Assembly: GCA_023382575.1 (NCBI GenBank)
Contig: JAHDWC010000014.1
Coordinates: forward strand, 1 to 38,243
From: Anaerolineales bacterium
Lineage (GTDB): Bacteria > Chloroflexota > Anaerolineae > Anaerolineales > Villigracilaceae
Direction: 5' to 3'
Length of the DNA stretch: 38,243 bases
Below are positions 7,582 to 14,527 of the stretch, in pieces (the first letter of the stretch is position 1; every line of letters starts with the position of its first letter). The position numbers were made by a program, and so were the translations under genes. The notes under the pieces were generated by a model. The model was not told the DNA's origin, did not search any database, and saw only the letters and a list, made by a program, of their open reading frames with translations.

Positions 7582-8171
7582 TAGACGGTAATCAAATCTT
7601 TGATCTGTTCGAAGGTGGATGGACCAACACCGGAAACATTCATAATATCCTCGATCACCCCGAAGCCGCCATTCTCTTCACGATAGTCGATGATGCGTTG
7701 AGCAATCGTAGGACCAATTCCCGGCAGCGAGTCGAGTTCTTCGAGCGAAGCGGAATTAATATTGATCAATTCGGCATCGGTATCCGATGTCGATGGCTCT
7801 TCCGTGGGTTCCTCGCCGGGCAAGTCCAGCGATTCGTTTTCGTCCACTTCCGGTTCCTGTCCCGATTTATACGGAATATTCAACTGCTGACCGTCTTCAA
7901 GCAAAGCGGCCAAATTGATCGATTCGATATTGGCGCTTGAAAGCAATCCGCCTGCCGCATCGATGGCATCCTGCACGCGGGCGCCTTCCGAAAATTCATA
8001 CAACCCCGGGCGCGGAACCGCGCCAATGACATGTACTGCAATCGGCGCTTTGGTCGGCGCGGCTTGAAGAACAATTGGCTCACCAGCCGGGGCACGCGAC
8101 ACAAACAGCAATAACCCCGCCAGCGCAAACCCTGCCAGCACACCGACCAACACATACAAAACATTTCTCAT
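7581..8171 (-). CDS. comEA: ComEA-like DNA-binding protein (SLBB + helix-hairpin-helix)
   Basis: A 196-residue protein. Residues 5-25 are a membrane segment (VLVGVLAGFALAGLLLFV). Residues 46-100 form a SLBB-like domain (VHVIGAVPRPGLYEFSEGARVQDAIDAAGG), residues 105-135 an acidic Pro/Glu/Ser/Thr linker, and residues 137-196 a double helix-hairpin-helix domain (ININSASLEELDSLPGIG, then VSGVGPSTFEQI). This is the standard ComEA architecture; ComEA binds double-stranded DNA outside the membrane for uptake into the ComEC channel. No comEC is in the window, so a competence role is inferred from family. The downstream methyltransferase start touches its stop. Confidence 0.88.
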   Translation of the reverse strand: MRNVLYVLVGVLAGFALAGLLLFVSRAPAGEPIVLQAAPTKAPIAVHVIGAVPRPGLYEFSEGARVQDAIDAAGGLLSSANIESINLAALLEDGQQLNIPYKSGQEPEVDENESLDLPGEEPTEEPSTSDTDAELININSASLEELDSLPGIGPTIAQRIIDYREENGGFGVIEDIMNVSGVGPSTFEQIKDLITV

Positions 8172-8180
8172 GCGTCGATT

Positions 8181-8621
8181 CTACCCCAACTTCATCACCA
8201 GCAAATCCTCGTCCGTTTTCTGCATGGCTTTTGCCACAACAAAAAGTTTCTTAATGCGTTGAAAATATTTCGGCATCTCGGGATTATCAATCGCACGAAA
8301 GCCAAACTTTTCATACATCGGTCCGTTGTGTTCCACGCACATCAAATACAAAGGTCTGGGTGAATCTGCAAGCAGCTGCTCGATGATCCGCCGCGCAAGT
8401 CCTTGTCCGCGATGATTGGGATGTACAGCAATCGAAGCCATTTCAAGGACGTCTGACCCGTGAGGCTTGATCTGCCCACAACCGATGACTTCGCCAGAAG
8501 CATTGACAGCAACGAGGAAGCGCTTCCAATCCAGACCTGTAGGGTTGATCCCCACCAGATGAATCAGACTTCGAATTTGAGCGGACTCTGAATCCTTCGC
8601 CGGACGAATTTCGTATTCCAT
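8181..8621 (-). CDS. GNAT family N-acetyltransferase
   Basis: A 146-residue GNAT protein. Motif A is ASIAVHPNHRGQGLARRIIEQLL (66-88) and the C-terminal part has CVEHNGPMYEKFGFRAID, giving the catalytic-region Tyr and the GF turn. The N-terminus IRPAKDSESAQIRSLIHLVGINPTGLDWKRFLVA resembles small ArgA-like or uncharacterised acetyltransferases. Function beyond acetyl transfer cannot be stated. It lies 4 bp downstream of the CPBP protease gene and 9 bp upstream of the ComEA-like gene on the same strand. Confidence 0.85.
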   Translation of the reverse strand: MEYEIRPAKDSESAQIRSLIHLVGINPTGLDWKRFLVAVNASGEVIGCGQIKPHGSDVLEMASIAVHPNHRGQGLARRIIEQLLADSPRPLYLMCVEHNGPMYEKFGFRAIDNPEMPKYFQRIKKLFVVAKAMQKTDEDLLVMKLG

Positions 8622-8625
8622 ATAG

Positions 8626-9240
8626 CTATATCACCTTTGCCGCAACTAAAATAATCAGCGTGCCAATATACCAATGAATCAAAAACGGATAAAGAAAAGA
8701 CTTCGTCCGCCATGCCACCCACCCGAAGGCAAATCCGCCAAAGATGGTAGAGAGGGTCTCGATCTCGGGCTTCCCCATGTGAGCAATCGCAAATGGGACA
8801 GCTTGCAACCATAAGGCTTCATGTCCAAATTTGCGAGCATAGCCAAATAAAATCCAGCCGCGAAAGATAAACTCCCAGCCAATCAAATCGAGGAAGGTCG
8901 TCCACGGCAATCCGACAAGGAAACGTTCATAATATTTCTGTGAGGCTTCGTCTCCGCTGCCGAGCAGATAAATGATCGGAGTCATAAGCGCGATCCCAAT
9001 GACGATGTAGACCAAACCAAGCTTCCAATCGCCGAGCGAAAACCCATAATCACGCGGATTCTCACGGAAGAAGATTAATGTGATTAAGAGTGGTATCACC
9101 AAATACAGGATGACGCGATCCCAATATTTGTGTTCGGTAAATTTGTGATAATGATCCACGGTTAACAGCAATGTGCTGACAATCGTAATCGTAACGATTT
9201 TCCAATCAAAGTTCAATTTTTCGCCAGTTAAATATTTCAT
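8626..9240 (-). CDS. CPBP-family intramembrane protease-like protein
   Basis: A 204-residue multi-pass membrane protein of the CPBP (Abi/CAAX-protease-like) family. The first signature is WEFIFRGWILFGYARKFG, an ExxxR motif with a single Glu instead of the common EE pair. The second and third are FAIAHMGKP (a His) and FAFGWVAWRTKSFLYPFLIHWYIG (a His near the end). These residues form the predicted glutamic-protease site. The frame can also begin at a TTG at 9255 that overlaps the upstream stop (TTGA). The ATG at 9240 was chosen because neither has a clear Shine-Dalgarno and ATG is the commoner start. It follows the GT39-like gene closely. Confidence 0.8.
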   Translation of the reverse strand: MKYLTGEKLNFDWKIVTITIVSTLLLTVDHYHKFTEHKYWDRVILYLVIPLLITLIFFRENPRDYGFSLGDWKLGLVYIVIGIALMTPIIYLLGSGDEASQKYYERFLVGLPWTTFLDLIGWEFIFRGWILFGYARKFGHEALWLQAVPFAIAHMGKPEIETLSTIFGGFAFGWVAWRTKSFLYPFLIHWYIGTLIILVAAKVI

Positions 9241-9251
9241 GTGGTTTCTCG

Positions 9252-10694
9252 TCAATAAGGAAAGTGGAGTGTATTTCCGCCGGGACCCAGCAGTGCCGCA
9301 ATTTTATCCGCATCACGGACAAGTTCCCAACCCCAGTTGAACAAAAGCAGCAGGACGATCACCATCGCGAAGCCCAACCCCCTGCCCACCTGCATCCGCA
9401 GCTTATGCTCACGGAGCAGAGTCACAGCATGTGCGGCGAAGACAGCCAAAAATGGAATCAACGCCAGATGAAAGCGATCCTCTGCAAGGATTAACACATG
9501 CGGCAGGATATAGGTCCACAACAACAGTCCAATTAAGAATCTGCGGGGAGGGGATTCTGTCGCTGCAAAGCCCAACACCGCGAATACACTCAAAAACACA
9601 AACGGCAAAAGAAGCGTAATGGAGATCAGCAATAACCAGGGGGATGGAATGTATCCCAAAATATTATTGGAATAAAAATATATCAGCACGCGTTTTTCCA
9701 AGCCGAAGAAAAAGCTAAGGCGGTTCAATAGAAGCGGGACAAATCTACCAGGGTCTTCACGGATGAATTCATACGCCTGCTGCGTGCCAGCCTCATCCCG
9801 TTCGGCATCATTCATAATCGTCAGCAAATCCAGCGAGGGACCAAATGTGAAGGAACCATTCCCGTCCGGATGATAGCCAAGGTACAGGTTATAGCCCATG
9901 GATGTTTCAATGCCGGTTAGCTTGCCATGCAGCAACGAATTTCGAGCAACCCACGGAGAGACAATAACCACAAACGCCAACCCGGTCAACAAGGCTCTTC
10001 TGCCGTGCAAAAAGAACAGATAGAAAATCGCCAGCCCGGCAAACGGGAGAATGACCGAACGCGTCAGCGCCGTCAACGCGAGAAGGCTGCCAGCTAAAAG
10101 TAAGTGCGTGGCGGACGGCGTTTCAATGCTGTGAAGCAGAAAATAAAAAGAGGCAAGCAGCAAGATGAAAAAGAGATTCTCAGTCCCCAGCCCGAGCGGA
10201 TACACAAGCAGCATGGGGTAAGCAGCCACGAGCCAAGCCGCGAAGCGAGCTGTTTTATCAGCACCACTTTGCGCATCATTTTTTGAAGAAAAAATTTGAC
10301 GTGCAAGTAGATAAGTCAGCGGAGCCAGTGGTGCACCAAGGAAGATCGCCTGCGCCAGCCGTGCCCAAAAGAAACGTGAGAAGTCCAATCCACTCAAGGT
10401 ATAGACGAGCGATAAAAACGCCGGGTACAACGGAGCGCGGAAAGAAGTGTATAACCCATACTGTGGGTCGTAGTCTTGAGCAGAGGAAAGGTCAAAGTCC
10501 ACGTAGGGCTCGAGGAGCTTCAAATCGTCCTGCGCATACCAGCGGAAACCATTCCCCGAGGCGAGACTACGCGCCAGCATGTCATACTGGAACATGTCAT
10601 CGAGTCCGATGCCCAGTCCGCGGGTGGCAAGAATGGGAATCAACCTCAAGATAAGAGCTATCAAATAAATTCGAACGGGAAAAGAAATCTTCAT
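9252..10694 (-). CDS. GT39/ArnT-like integral membrane glycosyltransferase
   Basis: A 480-residue multi-pass protein of the GT-C fold. The first membrane helix (YLIALILRLIPILAT) is followed by LGIGLDDMFQYDMLARSLASGNGF, the acidic DD loop plus 'A..L..G.G' pattern of enzymes using polyprenyl-phosphate-linked sugars. The SFRAPLYPAFLSLVY segment and YPMLLVYPLGLGTENLFFILLLA also fit GT39. About ten hydrophobic helices follow. Donor and acceptor are unknown. It overlaps the SET-domain gene by 4 bp at its start, so both are probably on one transcript. Confidence 0.85.
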   Translation of the reverse strand: MKISFPVRIYLIALILRLIPILATRGLGIGLDDMFQYDMLARSLASGNGFRWYAQDDLKLLEPYVDFDLSSAQDYDPQYGLYTSFRAPLYPAFLSLVYTLSGLDFSRFFWARLAQAIFLGAPLAPLTYLLARQIFSSKNDAQSGADKTARFAAWLVAAYPMLLVYPLGLGTENLFFILLLASFYFLLHSIETPSATHLLLAGSLLALTALTRSVILPFAGLAIFYLFFLHGRRALLTGLAFVVIVSPWVARNSLLHGKLTGIETSMGYNLYLGYHPDGNGSFTFGPSLDLLTIMNDAERDEAGTQQAYEFIREDPGRFVPLLLNRLSFFFGLEKRVLIYFYSNNILGYIPSPWLLLISITLLLPFVFLSVFAVLGFAATESPPRRFLIGLLLWTYILPHVLILAEDRFHLALIPFLAVFAAHAVTLLREHKLRMQVGRGLGFAMVIVLLLLFNWGWELVRDADKIAALLGPGGNTLHFPY

Positions 10695-11191
10695 TTCCTC
10701 AATTTGGCGATGCGGCGTGAGAGATAGGGCGAAAAATATCCGTCATACTTGAACCACAATTCGGGTAGTTTCCAATCGTTTCCCGTCACTTTATGACGGC
10801 AACTCGGCGTCCCACAATGACATTCAAATTCATCGTAAGGTTCGCCATCAGACATGGCGTAATCGAAGGTCAATTCTTCCCCGGCATCGATGTCACGCAT
10901 GGCGACCAAACCGATCTGACCGGAAAATCCCAAGTTCGGTTCGCAGGAATGATTGAAGCAATCGTTCGGTTCTTTTTCTTCAGCGGTAAGGATGTAAAGG
11001 TCTTCGTCGATTTGCAGGACGCGTTGTGTGAAACGCGGCATACTTGGGTCAAGCTCCTGCTTACGGACGATTTTCCCGCCCCACAAAGAGACCAATTCAC
11101 CTTTATAAATCCGCTCGCGAGCATAGACGCCGCATCCGCCTAGAGGATGTTCGCGGGCTTCACATTTTGAGTTTAGAAACGATGATGACAT
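10691..11191 (-). CDS. SET-domain protein (putative lysine methyltransferase)
   Basis: A 166-residue protein with a compact SET domain, the fold that methylates protein lysines with SAM. The start HPLGGCGVYARERIYKGELV (residues 15-34) is the SET-I entry. NHSCEPN (80-86) and GEELTFDYA (104-112) form the knotted active site with the catalytic Tyr at 111. A post-SET zinc motif follows, CHCGTPSC (124-131). All hallmark residues of an active enzyme are present. Bacterial SET proteins of this type occur sporadically and their targets are mostly unknown. It is the first gene of the minus-strand run; a 203-bp divergent region separates it from an acyl-CoA dehydrogenase. Confidence 0.9.
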   Translation of the reverse strand: MSSSFLNSKCEAREHPLGGCGVYARERIYKGELVSLWGGKIVRKQELDPSMPRFTQRVLQIDEDLYILTAEEKEPNDCFNHSCEPNLGFSGQIGLVAMRDIDAGEELTFDYAMSDGEPYDEFECHCGTPSCRHKVTGNDWKLPELWFKYDGYFSPYLSRRIAKLRK

Positions 11192-11260
11192 TTTGCCTCG
11201 GAAACAGAAATAACTTCAATGGGCTCAACCAACTTGCAGGTCGTGATGGAGGCGAAAAAA

Positions 11261-11290
11261 TATGACAGTCACATACTATGACTGTCACAT
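11261..11290. promoter_or_regulatory. tandem operator-like repeat in a divergent intergenic region
   Basis: TATGACAGTCACAT (11261-11274) and TATGACTGTCACAT (11277-11290) are direct copies differing at one base, 16 bp apart. Each has a palindromic core, TGACWGTCA (11263-11271 and 11279-11287). The layout fits two adjacent sites for a dimeric regulator. They lie 71 bp upstream of the TATAAT box of the acyl-CoA dehydrogenase and 70 bp upstream of the SET gene start. The regulator is unknown. Confidence 0.5.
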
Positions 11291-11360
11291 CCTTTCTAAG
11301 TTGCCCCAATTTTACTTCGATTCGCCTTCGGTGTCAGCGATACCCAAAGAATACAAAGGG

Positions 11361-11366
11361 TATAAT
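11361..11366 (+). promoter_or_regulatory. -10 box of the acyl-CoA dehydrogenase gene
   Basis: A perfect TATAAT after GGG, 28 bp before the ATG at 11395. It supports that ATG over the longer open frame that begins at 11278, since the longer start would lie upstream of the transcription start. No convincing -35 is seen. Confidence 0.6.
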
Positions 11367-11394
11367 TCAAGAAAATTTCACCGGAGATATTTCA

Positions 11395-12564
11395 ATGACC
11401 GAACTCCCCATCTACCCACTTTCAGACGAACACAAAATGTTGCGGGATGCCGCCCGCGATTTTGCCCAGAAAGAAATCAGCCCCATTGCCGCAGAATTTG
11501 ACGAGAGCGGAGAATTTCCGCATGCCACCATCAAAAAGATGGGCGAATTGGGTTTCATGGGCATTGAAATGCCAGAAGCCTATGGCGGGGCCGGCATGGA
11601 TACGCTGGCTTATGTCCTTGCTCTGGAAGAGATCTGCAAAGTGGATGCTTCGCATGGTGTCATCATGTCGGTCAATAATTCCTTGTATTGTCATGGCATT
11701 TCGAAATTCGGCACCGAAGAACAGAAGAAAAATTTCATCACCCCCATCGCCTCAGGCAAAGCCATTGGCGGGTATTCGCTCACTGAACCTCAAAGCGGCT
11801 CAGATGCGGGAACGATGCGCAGCCGCGCTGTCCGCGATGGAGATTTTTATATTCTGAACGGGCGAAAATCCTGGGTTACTAGCGGTCCTGTGGCAGACTA
11901 TTTCGTGGTATTCATGATGACCGACCCAGCAAAAAAACAAAAGGGTGTCACTGCTTTTCTCGTGGATGGAAAAGCACCTGGACTCACTCGCGGAAAAAAG
12001 GAACCAAAGCTTGGCATTCGCGCATCCGCTACCAGTGAGCTGCTCTTCGAAGATTGCCGAATCCCTGCTGAGAATCGCCTCGGCGAAGAGGGCGAAGGCT
12101 TCAAGATCGCCATGACCGTGCTCGATGCAGGTCGCATTGGGATTGCCACACAAGCCCTCGGTATCGCCGAAGCCGCCTACGAAGCTGCGCGTCAATATGC
12201 GGGTCAGCGTGAGGCGTTCGGTCAACCCATTGGAGCCTTTCAGGGCACAGGCTTCAAACTCGCGGATATGAAAACCCGCATCGAAGCCTCCCGTTTGTTG
12301 ATCTACAACGCCGCACTCGCCAAGGAAAAATCCAAGACCTCTGGCGGACGATATTCTCTGGAAGCCTCGATGGCAAAACTCTTCGCTTCAGAAACTGCGA
12401 TGTTCGTCACCCATCAAGCGGTGCAAATCCACGGGGGTATGGGATATAGCAAGGAACTGCCCGTAGAACGTTACTTCCGCGATGCCAAGATCACAGAAAT
12501 CTATGAGGGCACAAGTGAAATTCAACGGCTGGTGATTTCAAGGGCAGAGTTGGGGCTGAAATAA
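11395..12564 (+). CDS. acyl-CoA dehydrogenase
   Basis: A 389-residue acyl-CoA dehydrogenase (FAD, electrons to ETF). Motifs in order are MPEAYGGAGMD (57-67), GGYSLTEPQSGSDAG, FYILNGRKSWVTSG, KLGIRASATSELLFEDCRIP, QIHGGMGYSKELPVERYFRDAKIT and IYEGTSEIQRLVISR. Glu371 in the last motif is the expected catalytic base, and this form of the motif is the one seen in butyryl-/short-chain enzymes. The ATG at 11395 follows a GGAG site and a TATAAT box, and gives the usual N-terminus before HKMLRDAARDFAQKEI. It is a second, divergent copy relative to the enzyme at 5856-7004. The possible tandem operator upstream suggests it is regulated. Confidence 0.95.
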   Translation: MTELPIYPLSDEHKMLRDAARDFAQKEISPIAAEFDESGEFPHATIKKMGELGFMGIEMPEAYGGAGMDTLAYVLALEEICKVDASHGVIMSVNNSLYCHGISKFGTEEQKKNFITPIASGKAIGGYSLTEPQSGSDAGTMRSRAVRDGDFYILNGRKSWVTSGPVADYFVVFMMTDPAKKQKGVTAFLVDGKAPGLTRGKKEPKLGIRASATSELLFEDCRIPAENRLGEEGEGFKIAMTVLDAGRIGIATQALGIAEAAYEAARQYAGQREAFGQPIGAFQGTGFKLADMKTRIEASRLLIYNAALAKEKSKTSGGRYSLEASMAKLFASETAMFVTHQAVQIHGGMGYSKELPVERYFRDAKITEIYEGTSEIQRLVISRAELGLK

Positions 12565-12596
12565 TATTATGCAAAGTTCGGAAAATATATTCTCGA

Positions 12597-13619
12597 ATGT
12601 CAAAAATCAGTAACAAAAAGAACACCAAACTTTCCGTTATCGTCCCTGCGTACAACGAAGGCGCTCACATCTATGAAAACCTTCAGAAGATTTGCGATTC
12701 ACTTAAACGTCAGTCCTTTGAAGTCATCGTTGTCGATGATGGCAGCGCGGACAACACTTTTGCAGAATGTAAGCGCGCTGCCAGAGTTCATCGCGTTATT
12801 AAACCCTTTCAGATGCAAACCAATGCCGGGAAAGGAGCATCCCTCTTTCGTGGATTCGAAGAAGCGCGAGGCGAGGTCATTGCATTTCTCGATGCCGATC
12901 TGGAGATCGCCCCACAACACATCATAAAATTACTCACCGCCATGAAGAAAACCAAGGCAGATGTAGTAGCTGGTGTAAAGGACCCTACTGCCAATCGCTT
13001 CCCACTGCCACGTCAAATCATGAGCGCAGTGTACCGAAAAAGCATTGACTTCCTCTTTGGGTTGGATATCACCGACACACAAACTGGAATCAAACTCTTC
13101 AAACGTGAAGTATTGGAAGATGCCATTCCACGCTTGAGCGTGAGCCGATTTGCCTTCGATATCGAGCTACTGGTCGCCGCCTCTCGTTTCGGATACAAAA
13201 TCATTGAATATCCCGTAGAAGTCGCCTATCACCGCACTGGCGGGTTGGGACGCATGAAGCTTCGCCACTTTTTTGGTACATTTATAGATACGCTTACCAT
13301 TTATTTTCGTGCAAGCTTTTGGAGGTGGCTTGAGCCCAGCTTCGGAACACAATTTTGGATGGTCATCTTTGTGCTAGGCGTTTTCCTAGCAGGCATTGGG
13401 TTTGCAAAAATCCTGACCCCTGTAATCCTCCAGCCGCCATTCAACGAGATCGCCCACATTATCTTTTTGCAATTTCTCCCTCTCCCCCTGCGAGACCGTC
13501 TGCTTGCAGTGAGCGGCGTACTACTGCTCGTCACCGCCTTGATTCAACTTAACAAAAGCCTATTAAATGCATTCGCCCGAAAGGATCGCGGCGACTTAGC
13601 AGGGATTCTACGAAAATGA
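12597..13619 (+). CDS. GT2 glycosyltransferase, dolichyl/polyprenyl-phosphate sugar synthase-like, with C-terminal membrane helices
   Basis: A 340-residue protein. The GT-A domain shows VIVPAYNEGAHIYENLQ (14-30), IVVDDGSADNT (44-54), NAGKGASLFRGFEEARGE and the metal-binding FLDADLEI, then DTQTGIKLFKR and YPVEVAYHRTGGLGR. These match polyprenyl-phosphate mannose/glucose synthases, which make the lipid-linked sugar donor for GT-C enzymes. Two hydrophobic segments near 255-275 and 300-320 should anchor it. The neighbouring GT-C proteins at 14522 and 17833 are plausible users of its product. Its stop overlaps the methyltransferase start (ATGA). Confidence 0.9.
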   Translation: MSKISNKKNTKLSVIVPAYNEGAHIYENLQKICDSLKRQSFEVIVVDDGSADNTFAECKRAARVHRVIKPFQMQTNAGKGASLFRGFEEARGEVIAFLDADLEIAPQHIIKLLTAMKKTKADVVAGVKDPTANRFPLPRQIMSAVYRKSIDFLFGLDITDTQTGIKLFKREVLEDAIPRLSVSRFAFDIELLVAASRFGYKIIEYPVEVAYHRTGGLGRMKLRHFFGTFIDTLTIYFRASFWRWLEPSFGTQFWMVIFVLGVFLAGIGFAKILTPVILQPPFNEIAHIIFLQFLPLPLRDRLLAVSGVLLLVTALIQLNKSLLNAFARKDRGDLAGILRK

Positions 13620-14509
13620 CTCATATCGCCTCCCCTTCCGACCTTGAAACTGCCACCTGCCCATTGTGCGGACCCTCCGCCCAAGCCGTTACCCGCTACG
13701 ACTTCGCACCCTATCAAGTTGTCGCCTGCTCCTCCTGCGGACTCAACTACTTATCTCCCCGCCTGACTCAAGAAGCCATCCTCAAACTTTACAAGGATGA
13801 AGCATATTACAACTCCAACATCTCAGGGCAAGGTTACGACGAATATCTCGAACTTAGTGATAACTGGGTCAAGACATTCACTCTGCGCCTTAGGCAAATT
13901 GCGCCCTACAAATCCGCAGGACGTGCATTAGACATTGGTTGCGGACCCGGCTACTTCCTCACCGCCGCCCAAAACATGGGATTCGATGTATTTGGGCTCG
14001 ACCCATCCGATTACATCGTGGAGATGGGGCAAAAAACCTGGGGAGACCGGATCCAACTCGGCTTAATCGAATCTGCCAATTACGAGTCCGAAAGCTTCGA
14101 CCTCGTCGTTGCCTTCGACACATTTGAACACATCTATGATCCCAAAAGCTTTCTCAAAGCCATTCATCGTGTACTCAAACCCAATGGCGTGCTAGCCATT
14201 ACCACCCCCGACCCAAGCAGTTTACTTGCCAAGCTGTCGGGGAAGAACTGGGTTTCCTTCAAACTACCTGAGCATGTCTTTTATTGGTCACCAGAAACCA
14301 TTCGCCGTGTGTTAAGTGATAATTTTGATGTACTTGAGGTCAATCGTGCGGGACAATATGCCACATTAGGATTCCTATTTCGCAGACTCTTCCGCCTCAA
14401 AAACGACCCCGGAAAATTCCTCTCATCCATTGTCGATTTTCTCAACCGCTTCAGCATCTACTCGGACAATGGTTCGCTAACTGTCATTGCAAGAAAGAAA
14501 ATCTGTTAA
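13616..14509 (+). CDS. class I SAM-dependent methyltransferase with N-terminal Cys4 zinc motif
   Basis: A 297-residue protein. The N-terminus has C15-x2-C18 and C38-x2-C41, a small zinc-ribbon common in methyltransferases of polysaccharide gene clusters. Motif I is ALDIGCGPGYF (104-114). FGLDPSDYIV, SFDLVVAFDTFEHIYDP and RVLKPNGVLAITTPDPSSLLAKLSGKNW follow. Together with the HVFYWSPETIRRVL segment this is typical of methyltransferases acting on nucleotide sugars or glycolipids. It overlaps the GT2 gene by 4 bp. The last codons form one arm of a 15-bp inverted repeat that reaches the start of the next gene. Confidence 0.88.
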   Translation: MTHIASPSDLETATCPLCGPSAQAVTRYDFAPYQVVACSSCGLNYLSPRLTQEAILKLYKDEAYYNSNISGQGYDEYLELSDNWVKTFTLRLRQIAPYKSAGRALDIGCGPGYFLTAAQNMGFDVFGLDPSDYIVEMGQKTWGDRIQLGLIESANYESESFDLVVAFDTFEHIYDPKSFLKAIHRVLKPNGVLAITTPDPSSLLAKLSGKNWVSFKLPEHVFYWSPETIRRVLSDNFDVLEVNRAGQYATLGFLFRRLFRLKNDPGKFLSSIVDFLNRFSIYSDNGSLTVIARKKIC

Positions 14510-14527
14510 CTATTTCTTGCAATGACA
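14482..14527 (+). promoter_or_regulatory. start-codon hairpin between the methyltransferase and GT-C genes
   Basis: A perfect 15-bp inverted repeat: TGTCATTGCAAGAAA at 14482-14496 and its complement at 14513-14527, with a 16-nt loop. The right arm contains the ATG (14522-14524) of the downstream gene. The loop contains the TAA stop (14507-14509) of the upstream gene. No Shine-Dalgarno precedes the ATG. As RNA this would hide the start unless a ribosome finishing the upstream gene opens it, so translational coupling is the likely effect. Confidence 0.6.

Noticed and set aside
8620-8631. TATAGCTATA palindrome at the GNAT/CPBP junction
   Set aside because: It is short and AT-only, overlaps a stop codon, and has no second copy or promoter element that I can see.
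11278-11394. In-frame extension of the second acyl-CoA dehydrogenase
   Set aside because: A TATAAT box at 11361 and a GGAG site lie inside it, and the extra residues are unlike the family.
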